Shown piece after piece: positions 35,950 to 48,136 of a stretch of DNA of 64,000 bases. Source of the stretch: Boswellia sacra (taxonomy: Eukaryota > Streptophyta > Magnoliopsida > Sapindales > Burseraceae); the NCBI GenBank assembly GCA_013180625.2, contig SNVD02008873.1:288711-352710 (forward strand). The letters are read 5' to 3'. The stretch's first letter is position 1, and each line of letters starts with the position of its first letter. The position numbers were made by a program, and so were the translations under genes. Below the pieces are notes generated by a model. The model was not told where the DNA came from. It saw only the letters and a list, made by a program, of their open reading frames with translations, and did not search any database.

Positions 35950-37534
35950 TCAGCCTAATAGACTTACGCACAGGCAATTTGGATGTTTGTCTAGGGCGCT
36001 TTTGTATCTTCTAGTGGTGACCTTACATCTTTTAACCACAATAGTTGGAGAAATTTCTGTAGGAGCTGGTGGAGCACTTATATTTGTGGAGGTGGCAATT
36101 ACCGCAACTGTCTCTTGAATTTCATGAGCATGTCTTTCAGTCATGGTTTCTGTCTTCTGAGAAATATCCACCAATGTTTCAGCTGCTTGCTGTATGACTT
36201 GAGGTGGAGATGAATGCGAATCTAGATCAGGTTTTGGTGCTTTTGGAGTGCCATCCACTGATTTTGAAGAAGTCTTACTTTATAGAGATTCATCTGCAGC
36301 TGGTTTGGATTTCCTCTTACTCCTCTTCTTGTCATTCCTCTTCCTTTTTTTCATTGATTTTTCACCATTTGATCTATTCTTGAGCTTCTCTTCCAAACTC
36401 TACGGCTTTGCCTTGATAGCTTGATTTTCCTACATAAGGTTAGCTAAAGAAAAAGATGATTAAAGTAAGCTACTTACTAATAGAAGCCATCTGGTTTGGC
36501 ATAAGGGGTCTCCTCTATCTAGGTTGTCTCTGTGGAATCTCCTCCCCCTCAGGAGCATTTTTAATCCTGGTCATGAATCCTTTCGTGATGGTAGGAAGGA
36601 TCTCTTTAATGATTTTACCATCCTCTAATTCAATCTCATTTTGTATCAACAAAGCATGAATCATGCAGGGTACAACAAGCAGTTTCTTATGAGATTGACA
36701 AGTTGCAATTTGAGCAATATAATTGAACATCCACAAGCCAAGATTAATTGGATGATTTGTGCCAATACAATAAAGAAATTTGGCTCTATCCTCTCTAACT
36801 TTATTCTGGTGTGTGGATGGAAACCAATTATATTGAGTGATCTTATGCAACAAATAATCATAATAAAATGCTTTTGATCAATGCCATTATGTGGATTCTA
36901 ATGAACATTACTACTCCTATTCACCTCATAAGTAAACTCACTCATGTTCAAATCACCACTGATAGTGTGTTGAATGTCAATTGGAATTTCATAAAATTGG
37001 TTTATGATATTTGGAGAGAATCGAATAAACTTTCTATACAATAAACCTTATAGTAATAATAGCTCCTAGGATCATCAATGCATGGTAATATATTGGCATA
37101 GAATTCTTGAACAAGAGATTTTGTAGGAGGGGTCCGATTTGTTGCTGTCCTTATCCAGTAGCTGGATTCAATCTCTTAGATGTGTACCTTTTATACCTTG
37201 TCTCATTCTCCCTTTTTAGGAACTTGTGACTGCGAGGATTTACATGATCCTGGACTTCACTAAACATGACATCATCGTCTTCACTCATAGCTGGGTCAAC
37301 CAAAACTGGTGGAGTCAGAGGTCAATCTAGTTCTTCCATTGATGATTATTTTGGTTCTGTCAGAGGTGACTGGTTTGGTTTGATTTTTAGGTTTGCTTGT
37401 TGTTCTTGTTGTTCCTGCTACTCTTTTTGGCTTGATTTCTCTTCAATTGATGAGTCAAAGATTGAAAAAGAGCTAGTGGTTTTGGGTTTAGTAGATAAAG
37501 ATTGAGTTTTAGCTTTGTGTTTGGCCATGGCCAT
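35950..37534 (-). pseudogene. Degenerate retroelement ORF (additional-ORF/gag-like)
   Basis: From ATG 37534 ('MAMAKHKAKTQS') a broken reading can be followed leftwards over several stops and frameshifts. One segment reads 'SHKFLKRENETRYKRY'. Another (36853-36515) reads 'REDRAKFLYCIGTNHPIN' and 'PCMIHALLIQNEIELEDG'. A hydrophilic tail follows ('ETLVDISQKTETMTE'). The RDDRAKFLY-type motif followed by an 'L...G' block is typical of the 'putative plant transposon protein' ORF found in many plant LTR retroelements. No protease, integrase or reverse transcriptase was found, and no right-hand LTR, so this is an old, incomplete element associated with the LTR at 34421-35330. Confidence 0.6.
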
Positions 37535-37718
37535 GAAGAAGAAACAATTTTGATGGCTACTGTGTTAAAAAGATATAGAAAAACAAATATGCAAAGGGAG
37601 ATTAAACAATAGCCCTGGTGTTGCATTATTGTTTATATGAGAGTATCTCAGGATGATGAGAGTAATCTCAAAAATATTTCTCTTGGTTCAATGTATCATA
37701 GACTATTTAATGATTAAC

Positions 37719-37847
37719 GATTTTATTACTCTGCTATTTAAAAATATTTTGGATTTAATTATTGGTTTTGATATTACTTAAAGAGAAGCAATTCACCTCT
37801 CATCATCCTTGCTCACAATTCCCTTTAAATAGCAGAGTGATAAAATC
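37719..37847. repeat. 24-bp inverted repeat with 81-bp spacer
   Basis: GATTTTATTACTCTGCTATT... at 37719-37742 is complementary to 37824-37847 with one mismatch. A second pair (AGGATGATGAGAG near 37650 and CTCTCATCATCCT near 37797) lies close by, but the pairs are not nested. Possibly a small fold-back element. Confidence 0.7.
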
Positions 37848-40800
37848 ATTCAAGATTTTTATCAATTATGCTAATCTTCAAGACAATATGGCAAGGATCA
37901 GATAAATACTGAACTCTTATGCAAGCTACACTTATCGGATTAGACAAACTATATGGCTAAACAACAAATTATGTGAATCCAAAATTGACTAAGTATTAGT
38001 CTATGATACAATACATGCAAAACCATTATATCATCAATTGTCATAACAAAATAAAATAGAGCTATAAGGATCCCAAGATTCTCTAAAGTTGCCAAAATAA
38101 GCATTTTCCAATCCCACCTCTAAGAAGCTAAAGACATTTTGCAATCTATAAGACTATTCTAACCTTACTGGTCTAACTGTGAAATCATCTAAAGAAGTTG
38201 CATCTTCCCTGCCTCAAATGGGCTCCTGCAAAAGAAGTTAAATATGATTCAAATGTCTGCAGATCGAAATTCAATGCATAACAATTTATGTGAAATATGA
38301 AAAATGGACTGGTATGTCCCAATCTACTGCTGTAACTTCTATATACAATCTGAAACCAGCAATTAATAGGGATTAAATACCACATTTCCATTTGAATACA
38401 AAAAGGAGAAGTCGAGCAACCCTCCATATTTGTAGTAAATCCTATGCTTCATAAGCAATAAATAAAATACAACTTAATGGTTACACTCACTAGTATGGCT
38501 AAGTATGAAATACTTGGACGCATTAACCTTCCTCTCCAAACTCCTTTGTGAATGTCTTATGTACGTACTTCAGGAATAGTCTTGCTCACTTTGGTCTCTA
38601 TCTAGCTAGAACCTTATCGAAATCTCTTATGTACTGATTTTCCTGTAATGTTTCAATGTGTAAAAAATTAAGTAAAAAGACTTCGAAAACATGACCGATT
38701 ACAAGAATATACATGCAAATGAGAACAATCAATGAGGCCATAAATTGCGTTGTTTTAAAGTTGTCTACCTTATCTTGCTTCTAATTTGAGGTGTGGCTAT
38801 TTGCCTGCACATTCTTTATGCATCAACATGAATTGTACTTTAAATGTTAGTTGCATCTTTGTTCAAACCAAAACAACTCCAGAAAGCATTAGAACAAGTT
38901 AATGGCTGATTGCACCAGTATATTGGATTTCTAATTTCATATCAGATAGAGCATTCGCCTCTTATGATGTCAGTTAGCTTAAAGTTTAATATTAAAAAAA
39001 AACAACTACAAGTGTAATAACTTATAAATATGAATTGAATTAAGATTAAACAAAGTAGTAATTCAAATGCAAGGGAAATCAAGAGAAATAAATGAGATAA
39101 AAATTAATATCAAAACCAATAATTAAATCAAAGCTTCGAAATGTTGCATACCAAGCTCTACAAATAAATTAAAGGAAAGCTTACCAAATATATCATTCAA
39201 TTGTGCAATCGTTAGACGATTCCTATGATCATTTGCATCAGGTGAATTATTGCAATCATAAGTGAAATATAGTCCCTATTGGCTTACCTTATACTAAATT
39301 ATGGCTCCCTTGAGTCCATAAATGAATTGTTTGCAAGATTTACTTTATCCAGTCCAAGTAATTCTCCTTCAACTCCTACCTGAAATAAAGGTAAATGAAT
39401 GCAGTTTACTATCGTGTTAAATAATTAACTTTAATTGTGAATCCAATAATAAAGGAGACAAAATGGAGAGAAAATGAGAGAAGTGAAGGCTGTTATCAGC
39501 CTATAATATTTGACCCTATGATGAGAGACAACTTGTAACTAACAAGATCATTAATGAAAACAAAATGATATAAATAGAAGAATGGCTTGAGTATAATAGC
39601 TTTATAGGTTCAACGGCTTTTTTCACATTCAAAATTTGAGGAGCTGCACACTGCACCACTCATAGAAATATCAGACATATTAATGAGGAAGGCCACTGCT
39701 AAAGCAAAGTCACTTTCAATCATATAAAATTCGTAAGCTTCTTGTAAATAAAAAAGTGCATCAAAAACTTCTCATTGATACATTAAATTAGCACCCTAAC
39801 CATAGAAGTTGAAGTTACATAAATATTCTCTTTTTAAACTTAACTTTCTTTAACCAAGCCTTTCAAGAGATATCATATAATTCAATAATTTGATTATCAC
39901 CATACTTACTTTCATGTAGCTGCTAAGAGATGGATACCAATTTTAGCTTTATATGAAAGAATCAAAGGCCAAGCCGTCATAAATTACAATGATAAGGCTT
40001 ATTTAGGATATAGGAAATACATATAAAATAAAGCAAAAATTAAATATACCTAATGCTGTCACCATGCTTGGGGGTGTTGATTGTAAACAGGGGAAGATTC
40101 AGCAACACCTACTTAAGGCTCTTTTCCATGTAAAACATAACATCTCTATATGAAATTGAACAGACATAACAATAATGAACTCAAATCTCAAATCTCAATC
40201 AATGCAGTGGTGCTTTTTTGAATTTGAGAATATAATACAGCAAGATCTTAAAAAATAAATAAAACAAGGAAAGAAGAGAGAAGAGAATGCAAATACCTTT
40301 GAGAAAACTTTTTGGAAAAATAGACATTACACCAACTTATTTAGGATAACCGAAGCTCATGAAAAATTATGCATATTTTCAAAGATACATCTTGTTTACT
40401 AGATAAGTTTTGGCTTTGAAGTGTTGATATCTCAACTTCCATGCAAGTATCAAGTAGCTGAAGCAAAATACATGCAAATCTATTCAAAACCTTCTTATCA
40501 TATGCTGATTAAAGGAGTGAATTTATTAATGATCTAAATTGGTGAAAATTTCTAACTTAAAAAGCTTACTGGGTTATGATATTCTTTTAATGCCTCAAAA
40601 TGTAGCGATACAAGTAATTCATAGCAATATATGGTACGCTTGCATTAAAGTTCTCACACTTTGGAAGCTACATGTGACGGAAGCAAATATATATGCACGG
40701 TCAGTTTCAACTTTCAGGAATTTTTATCAAAAATTACTATCCTGAAAGAAACATATAAAATTGTTTTCTTTTCTACTTTCCTTCATTTTCAAAGTAGAGG

Positions 40801-41412
40801 AGGTTGAAAATGGTAAGAGGTTGAAAATGGTATAAATACAAAATAAAAAAATACAACACAAATTCTTTTCTTGAAAGCATTTTAAAGAACCTGAGATGGG
40901 CTCACCGATCTAACTCTCACCAGCCCATATTAGTCTATCTATGTTACTATCCAATCAAGCCTGTTGGAGTCCAGAGTGGCTACCATGATAAGGCTGCTAA
41001 AATAATTTGAGACCATCTCAGAACTTTTTAATATGAATGCCATCTCTTAATTCGAAAATAAAAGTTGCTTCAAATTAGTTTTCTATTCCTTCATAGAACA
41101 ACTTGCTTTTTTATAATATTAGATATATTTTCTTAATAAGTAGATGATTTTCAAAACATTGCTGACCTAAGCTTCTGGACATCATCAGCCACCATTATAG
41201 AAAGATGTGGTTTATTAAATTTTAATTTAATGATTAAATCAATCAAATGGTTTGTTACTAATTAAGGTTATTTAATCAACAGAATATGGTAGCTTGAAAA
41301 AAGAAAATTTTGTTTACAAGATATGAAGGAAATTAAAAGAATAAGCAAAAGCTCAAACTGCAAGCACACCATCTTCATAGCTCTCTTCATTAGCAGAGAA
41401 TAAAGAATACAA

Positions 41413-41461
<49 letters not shown>

Positions 41462-42405
41462 TAGCTTCTTTCTTGAAAGTCATATAATCATTGAAATATT
41501 TAGAACATTGAAACATGTTTTTTCTTTTTATTGGAATTAATAAACTTTGAGGTTAACAATTTCTCATGGTTAAGGGATTAAGAAGAAGGAAACAAAAGAA
41601 ACTTCAAGGCTATTGTACTAGAGACAGGTACACCTATTTCATCCACTTTAACAAACAAATGCCTCTTAACGACAAATACCATCAATTTTCTTACAATTAA
41701 GAGAAAGCTATAAAGCAATAAAAGAATTTTATCATCTTTCATTTAATCTTCTACCAAACAAAGAGATTAAACATAATTAACCAAATCGTCCAATATATTT
41801 CAATAAAATGGTACCAAGGTAGTAAAATAGTATAAGCAAAGTAGAATTGAAATACATATTAATGATAATACCTTTTGTAAAGGTGCAAGTAATTCTTACA
41901 GAGAAAGGAATTGCAATTGTGAATAGCATGAGAAGGATCAAGTTAATTGGATGATGCTGTTGAAATGCATACAATTAATGGGCATAACACTAAACATAAA
42001 AACAAACCACAAATAATCAATTACACATTTGATTTGTCAAAAGTCATAACTCAAGCATTCAAGAAAAAACCATACAACATTAATAACATAGACTTCATCA
42101 AAGTACTCATCCAAAACCTCATTAAAAAACAAACACTTCAACCAAAAAATTTATGATAAAATATGCCTTAAGTAGATTTCATAAAATGACTAGTATCAAT
42201 AAGAGTTGAATAATAAACAAAAACACATATACACTTTAATCAAATTTATTTACTTTTATGACCCACGTATACTCTCTTAAAGCATAAATTAAACCAAAAC
42301 AAGAATCCCACAATAATCTTAACGTATGAACACTGAACTCTAGTTGTAAGCTTCGCAGGATATTGAAGCTTATCAATATATATATAATATAATACCGTAC
42401 ATGGC
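37848..42405. other. Long AT-rich stretch without recognised gene
   Basis: No convincing coding region, RNA gene or element end on either strand. An (AT)n microsatellite of about 40 bp lies at 41419-41458. Scattered small ORFs carry no motif I recognise. Confidence 0.55.
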
Positions 42406-43795
42406 TGATGAACACTTAAATATGCATGTTTAATAAGAGTTTAGTTCATCATATTGCATTAATAGTGTCATTAAATTCCTCAACTTAAGCATATTTGTAG
42501 CATTTGCATCTTTGGAATTAATTCCTCTTAATTTTGGTTTTGTTATAGGTTCGGTAAAATGGGCATAACTCTCTATTTATAGATCAGAATGGTGCAATTC
42601 TTAATATTTTGGAAAGCTGATTCAATTGTCTACAAGATTGCATTTCACAAGAATCATCAAATTCGGGCTCTTAGTGGACCAAAATTGGGCTTGAAGTGAA
42701 CCCATCTACAGTCTCGGCCCAGTCTGACCAGGCCTCAGTATTTGGACCGTATCTCTCAAAATACGTATCCAAATTGTGCAAATCAATATGTTCTAGAAAG
42801 CTGAGAGAAATATCTACAACTTTCATGAAGACATGTGATTAAAATTCACAACATTTCGATGTCAAAATTGATGGTCAAAGTCGGTGCCTAATGATCCCAA
42901 TTGTCAAAGATATTTACAACTAATATTTGACAATTATGCCCTTGTAATTTGACAAGTTTGCCCCTGGATGTATCTATAAATAGAGGTGCCTTGTGACCCA
43001 TTAGGGCATCTTGGCCTTGGCTGGAACATTTTGGCTTTGGCTAGGATCTTGTATTGTGTTTTGTGTGTTTATGTTATTAATGAATTTCCTTTTTCTTGCA
43101 TTTTATTTTCTTTCCATTATAATGTTCTTCTATTTCTCTTTTGCTAAGGTGAAAGGGTGTAACCCTTGATATGAGAATAAGGATTCTCTAACCCTTAATA
43201 TGTGCTTAATAATCTTAATCTTATAATGTTTATTCAATATGATTTATATTTAATTTCTTAATCAATCTTGACACCACTCTTAAAGTGGAGGTCTTGATCC
43301 ATTGTCGACAATCCTTGGCACATCAAATGCTTGGATCCTTTCTAGATGATGTATGGTTCTTCCTTACCGACACTAATCTAGTTAGGAACCTTGATTTGTT
43401 GTAGACATATGGTGATTGGCACATTGGATGCTTGAACCCATTTACAAGAAGTGGTATAAATATTGGTAACGAAACAAATATAATTCATATAACTAAAATG
43501 GGTTAATTATCCTTATTTGAAATATCAAGGGCGGATCCCCTAACCTTAGCCTTCATTATCATTGTGTTAATTTCTCTTGTATTCTAATTATTCTTATTTA
43601 TTGTTTAAGAACTTGTTCTTCACTCATATTTGTTGATATTATCTTGCCATCTCTTCGAATCATCCATATTACGTTTGCTTAGCTTATAATTTGTAACGCT
43701 TAAATTCCCTTCCTCGTGGATCGACCCCGGTCTCACCGGGTTTTATTACTTCGACACTCCTATACTTGGGAGACAATCCTTTTTTCGATGTGTCA
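42406..43795 (+). repeat. 5' LTR of gypsy element A (1390 bp)
   Basis: Starts TGATGAACACTTAAATATGC and ends GGATCGACCCC...CGATGTGTCA. Nearly identical to the 3' LTR, with scattered substitutions, but it lacks about 140 bp present in the 3' LTR around 49660-49850 and in the solo LTR at 31280-32810. Confidence 0.95.
42975..42982 (+). promoter_or_regulatory. TATA box of the 5' LTR of element A
   Basis: TATAAATA in the context ATCTATAAATAGAGGTGCC. The same site occurs in the 3' LTR (49052-49059) and in the solo LTR (32254-32261, minus strand). It is the presumptive RNA polymerase II start for the genomic transcript. Confidence 0.75.
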
Positions 43796-43801
43796 AGTTT
43801 T

Positions 43802-43819
43802 TGGCGCCGTTGCCGGGGA
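43802..43819 (+). other. Primer-binding site (tRNA-Asp type), element A
   Basis: TGGCGCCGTTGCCGGGGA, 6 nt after the LTR end. It matches the complement of the 3' end of plant tRNA-Asp as I remember it. Element B has the identical 18-mer at 59267-59284. Confidence 0.88.
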
Positions 43820-44030
43820 AGGTAAAAATTGGCATACAAAATTGTAAGTATTCTCTTTTCTCATTTCTATTTTTATTTTTCTTGTATGTGTTTCTCTTTT
43901 CTCTCCCCATTTCTATTTTTATTTTTCTTGCATGTGCTCATCTTTTCTTTCTCTTTGCATTAGTTGGTATAATTGTTTGTAGCCACTCATCTTCTTTGGA
44001 AAACATGCTCATACCCAACCAAGGACATTA

Positions 44031-45931
44031 ATGGATTACATAAGAACTCATGCACAATCATGCATAGTCTTCCCTCATGATGCAAAATATTTCAACCATG
44101 AATCGGATTTCATTCAATTATTACCCCACTTTCATGGCCTAGATGTTGAAAACCCATTTTTGCATTTGAGAGAATTTAAAGATTTTTGCAATATCTATTG
44201 TGACCTAAATTGTAGCATAAACATCTTTAAATTAAAGCTTTTTCCTTTTTCTTTAAAAGATAAAGCTAAAACATGGCTACAAAAACTTAGGTCAGGATCC
44301 ATTAGTTCATGGGATGAAATGCAACAACAATTTTTGAAAAAATTCTTTCCTCCCTATAGAACAAATTCTCTCAAAGGGCAAATCATCAATTTCAATCAAA
44401 AACAGGGAGAGACCTTTTACCAATGTTGGGATAGGTATAAAGCATTACTTAATACTTGTCCTCACCATGGTTTGGAAACATGGAGACTAGTTTTAATTTT
44501 CTATGAAGGTCTTACACATCAAGCTAGGCAAATGGTAGAATTAATGTGTAATGGACAATTTGAAAATAAAGACCCTGATGAAGCCATGATTTCCTAGACT
44601 TACTAGCGAAAAATGCCCAAAATTGGAACAATGTTGGCACCTATGAGGTACCAAGAACGTCTAGTAGAGGCATATATAACTTTAGGGAGAATCATGATCT
44701 ACATGTTAAAATTACATCCCTAGCTAGGAAAGTCGAGGACTTAGAAATGTGGTCTATGCAAGAAATTGTCTGTCAAACTTGTAATTCTAGTGATCATCTT
44801 ACGGATGATTGCCCAATTGTGCCTACCTTTAGGAAAAGTCTCCATGACCAAACCAATGTTTTAAACACTTTGCAAAGGTCAAATCCTAATCCTTACTCAC
44901 AAAAGTTTGGATGGAAAAATCACTTGAATTTTGATTGGAGGAATAATAATCATGCACAATCTTACCAATCTCCCTTTCAATCATGTCAAAATTTTCAAAA
45001 AGCTCATGATCATACATCTTATAAGAATCTTGAAGAAACATGGAATTCATTCATTGCAAAGCAAGAGGCTTTTAATAGTCAGGTTGCTCAAACTATGGCA
45101 AACTTGAATGATGCTCTTGAAAAACTTGCATTTGCATTTAGTACTCATGAGAAAGGTGTGTTTCCATCTCAACTCGAGCCAAACCTCATCAATCCACATG
45201 TGAGTAATCCAAGTAGCCAACACCTAGATGAAGACTCGGTAAGTGCTCTTCTCGAAGATTCGGTAAGTGCTCTTCTCGAAGATTCGGTAAGTGCTCTTCA
45301 TGATGGTAAGGTTGATCAAGAACATATTCCTAACCCTTATGAGAAAGATGATGAATCAATCCTAAAGGGTAAGGAAGAAGTTAATCAACTTACACCTAAC
45401 AAAGAAAAGACCGAATCCTCACTTATGCATCATGCAAAGGAATTTACCCAAAATTTTGATATTAATGAATTTTTCGAGCATGATGAAAATGAGGAATCTA
45501 ATAGGACAAAAACTAACGTGGAAGACTATATTCAAAATGAGAATTTTTTAAGTCCTTCAGAAATTGGGTTAACCATTTCATTTGAACCAAGTATGCAACT
45601 AGTGCCCATTGCTTCTAAAGAATTCTCATTACTTGATTTTATACAGGTGAAAGAGATTAAGAGTTGGGAGCCATGTTTTGAACAAAGGCAGGAAGAAACA
45701 TCCACACTTAAAAATGCATGCCTCAAGGACAAACAAATTCAACTAGTAGTAATCTCTTTCATTCTTACAAATAAAGGAAAAAGAAAGGAACCACCTCAAT
45801 GGCATATTTTTTACCGTGGTAAATTACTTTCGAAGAGATTCCTCTTTTGGCTTTTCTTTTACGATTGTTCAAATTTCATCCACCGGTGCCATATTTTTAT
45901 TTTTATTCTTGATTTTTGCTATCATTTCTAG
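44031..45931 (+). pseudogene. gag of gypsy element A (frameshifted)
   Basis: Capsid-type Retrotrans_gag domain in the first frame (44031-44597), with 'FPFSLKDKAKTWLQKL', 'SWDEMQQQFLKKFFPP' and 'GETFYQCWDRYKALLNTCPH'. A one-base loss near 44587 ends this frame. The reading continues in the next frame from 44588 ('FLDLLAKNAQNW') to 45931. A CCHC zinc knuckle, 'CQTCNSSDHLTDDC', follows for RNA packaging. The C-terminal part has an 8-residue repeat and ends in a hydrophobic, Phe-rich tail. By family role Gag forms the particle that packages element RNA. No protease motif follows, so any processing would need a helper element. Confidence 0.88.
45232..45303 (+). repeat. 24-bp in-frame repeat in gag of element A, three copies
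   Basis: GAAGA(C/T)TCGGTAAGTGCTCT unit repeated three times, encoding EDSVSALL, EDSVSALL, EDSVSALH. Very young expansion: the copies are nearly identical. Confidence 0.92.
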
Positions 45932-46109
45932 TTTGTTCTCATTTTATTTTATGTGCTTTTATTTTATTTGTGTGTTTGCATTTTTTTTCCCGATCATGTG
46001 GCGGATACGGTACTCCGTAGCTTTTAAAGTCGGTTTTTCAGTTCCTTAAAAACTGTTGATCACCTTGCATCCATTTTCTTTTCTTCTCTCTTATTTTCTT
46101 CATAGTCTT

Positions 46110-46255
46110 GGGAATCTGACTCAAAACGACCCTGTTTGCCAGTTTATAAGAAAACTGGATGGGAAGCATATCCCCAACTCATAGAAGGTGTTTAAGCCGT
46201 TTCTGGACGTAAAACCAGAGGAAGATGTGAGCCACAGTCACAACTACCTGTACAT
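46110..46255 (+). ncRNA. Conserved hairpin-rich RNA block, element A copy
   Basis: About 146 nt, starting GGGAATCTGACTCAAAACG, with about 93% identity to 63013-63159 in element B. Predicted stems by eye: CCAGTTT/AAACTGG (46139-46145 with 46152-46158), GGGA/TCCC (46161-46164 with 46171-46174), TCTGG/CCAGA (46202-46206 with 46215-46219), GTGA/TCAC (46227-46230 with 46238-46241). Most differences between the two copies fall in loops or linkers. It lies between gag and the LOG-like gene. Function unknown; candidates are a translation element, a packaging signal or an RNA-stability structure. Confidence 0.65.
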
Positions 46256-46443
46256 ATGCATGCGTGCCATCATTTTTGAATTTTAATACCTCATTGCTGT
46301 CATTTTTGAATTTGTATCTTTTGTTTGACTTATGGTGTCTTATTTCATCATCTTTTGACTTTTTTTTGCATTATTGTCAACTTTTTCAACAAACAATCGA
46401 GCTACCTAGATAGATATCATCATTAACATACCTTTTTGCACTC

Positions 46444-46451
46444 CATAAATA
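46444..46451 (+). promoter_or_regulatory. Candidate internal TATA box for the LOG-like gene of element A
   Basis: CATAAATA in CTCCATAAATACCAC, about 50 bp upstream of the LOG-like ATG at 46501. The spacing suits a class II plant promoter with a ~25-nt 5' UTR. Suggests transcription of the cargo independent of the LTR. Confidence 0.45.
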
Positions 46452-46500
46452 CCACATGTCTTGTTCTCTTCTTCACACATAGTTAGAGAGTCACATAGAC

Positions 46501-47059
46501 ATGGAGGGAACTTCAAAACGTCGAATCCAAAGGATATGTGTATTCTGTGGATCTCGACCAGGTAAAAGTGAAGAGTTCGTAGAAGTAGCGAATTATCTTG
46601 GTAGGCTACTGGCTGAAAGAAAGATTCATGTGGTTTATGGGGGAGGTAGCCTCGGGTTAATGGGTTGTGTGTCCACAGCTGCACATGTAGGGGGTACTCA
46701 AGTTTTAGGAGTTATTCCTAAAGCTTTGGCTGTAGAAAGTATTGTTGGAAAAACGTTGGGAAAGAGTTACAGGTCTCCTCTATGCATGAACGCATGGCAC
46801 ATATGCTCATCAATTCAGATGCCTTTATTGCTTTACCAGGTGGCTTTGGCACTCTTGAAGAAATTTTCCAAATTGCCTCTTGGGCCCAACTGAATCTCCA
46901 TCAAAACCCATAGGTTTGTTGAATGTTAAAAATTTCTTTGATCCTTTGATAAGTTTTGTTGATGCAGCTGTTGAACAAAATTTTATCCCTCATTCAGCGA
47001 GAAAGATCCTTGTTTCTGCCACTTCTGCGGTGAGCTACTTGACAATTACAAGAAGTTGA
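46501..47059 (+). pseudogene. LOG-like cytokinin riboside 5'-monophosphate phosphoribohydrolase carried by element A
   Basis: Starts 'MEGTSKRRIQRICVFCGSRP' and continues 'VVYGGGSLGLMGCVSTAA' and 'VLGVIPKAL', the N-terminal half of LOG (lysine-decarboxylase-like Rossmann) proteins. The catalytic PGGxGTxxE motif is present as PGGFGTLEE at 46836-46862, but in a frame shifted by a one-base loss near 46761. A second one-base loss at about 46910 puts the last part ('LLNVKNFFDPLISFVDAAVE') in a third frame, ending at TGA 47057-47059. Total length of about 186 codons is close to plant LOG enzymes, which release active cytokinin bases from their nucleotides in the cytosol. Host LOG genes have several introns; here there is none, so capture from cDNA is likely. 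As it stands only the first 130-codon frame could be translated. Confidence 0.9.
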
Positions 47060-47877
47060 GTATGACCTGACCCACTAGTACTCAATAATTGGGCAGTAGG
47101 CAAACAAAAAGTGTCAAATTTGGATTTGAATCTCCGTTTGTAATTTTTTTCTTCTTGTCCTTTAACTTAATTTATTTTTAGCATGTTATTTGATGAGTCT
47201 TTCAGGTCATCTCTCTTGAATAACAAAAGATTGAGGTAATGTCTCTTATACTTAATCTCTCTACATTTAAATATTGAGGACAATGTTTCATTTGGTTGGG
47301 GGAGAAGGATAGTAGACATAAGTGTGTTTTAAATTTTCTTTTTATTACAAAAAAAAAAACGAGTTGGTAATTAGATTCAGAGTGCGATGTAAGGAGTTCA
47401 AATACCGCTTGAGAGCATTCTAGGTCAGGAATGGGCAGAGTAGGAGGACCAGTTTTGGAACTCTTGAAACCCATTCTAACCAATTTTCATTTTTATTCTT
47501 GCATTTTGAAGACTTATTTGATATTATTTAGTCTTGATTTTTGAATTTTATAACAAGGAGGTCTTATTCATTTCACTTTGAATCATTCAAATCTATGAAC
47601 TCTCACAACCTTATCATTTAATAAATTGTGTGCTTATGTGCTCATTAAGCAAGTATCTATGAATCTTTCTTCACACACACACATACCTTGATGTATGATT
47701 GTGGGTGGCGAAATGAAATATTGCAATATTTGAGTTCTTTTGTTTTGTTTAGGAAAACAACAAAAGGAAGGGGAAAGTTAAAAAAAAAAATGAAAAAAAT
47801 GAAAAATGAAAGAAAAAAAAAGAAAAAAGAGAGAAAGTAAATGGGTGGATAAGTTTGGTCTTGTAGCCTCCTTAATT
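47060..47877. other. Element A, 3' internal region, non-coding
   Basis: No coding region seen. It contains A-rich runs and a possible polyadenylation region just after the LOG-like stop. Confidence 0.55.
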
Positions 47878-48136
47878 CGAGCAATTAAGCCCGAGGGGTG
47901 CCTCAACACCTAATACCCTAAGACCAACTGGTTTGGGAGCTATTGGCCCAAAGCTCGCTACATGGATTAAGGAGAAAGCTTAATGGGATTGAACATTGCA
48001 CTATCCACAAGTTTCTAAGCAAAAATAAAGCATCGGCAACCCGAGTCGTTAAGCTCGTAGGGGTGTCTTAACACTTAATGCCCTAAGGCCAACTGGTCTG
48101 GGAGTCATTAGCCTAAGGCTCGCTACATGGGTTAAA
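47878..48136 (+). repeat. Two ~95-bp direct repeats near the 3' end of element A
   Basis: 47878-47971 and 48042-48136 share the series CGAGGGGTGCCTCAACACC, CCCTAAG(A/G)CCAACTGG and GGCTCGCTACATGG(A/G)TTAA, about 80% alike. GC-richer than the surroundings, with self-complementary pieces (CCAACTGG, GGCCTAAGGC-like). Position just upstream of the 3' LTR suggests packaging or 3'-end function, or an old tandem duplication. Confidence 0.85.

Noticed and set aside
46110..46255. Conserved block as a tRNA or self-cleaving ribozyme
   Set aside because: No cloverleaf with A/B boxes and no hammerhead core (CTGATGA with GAAA) could be found; only simple hairpins.
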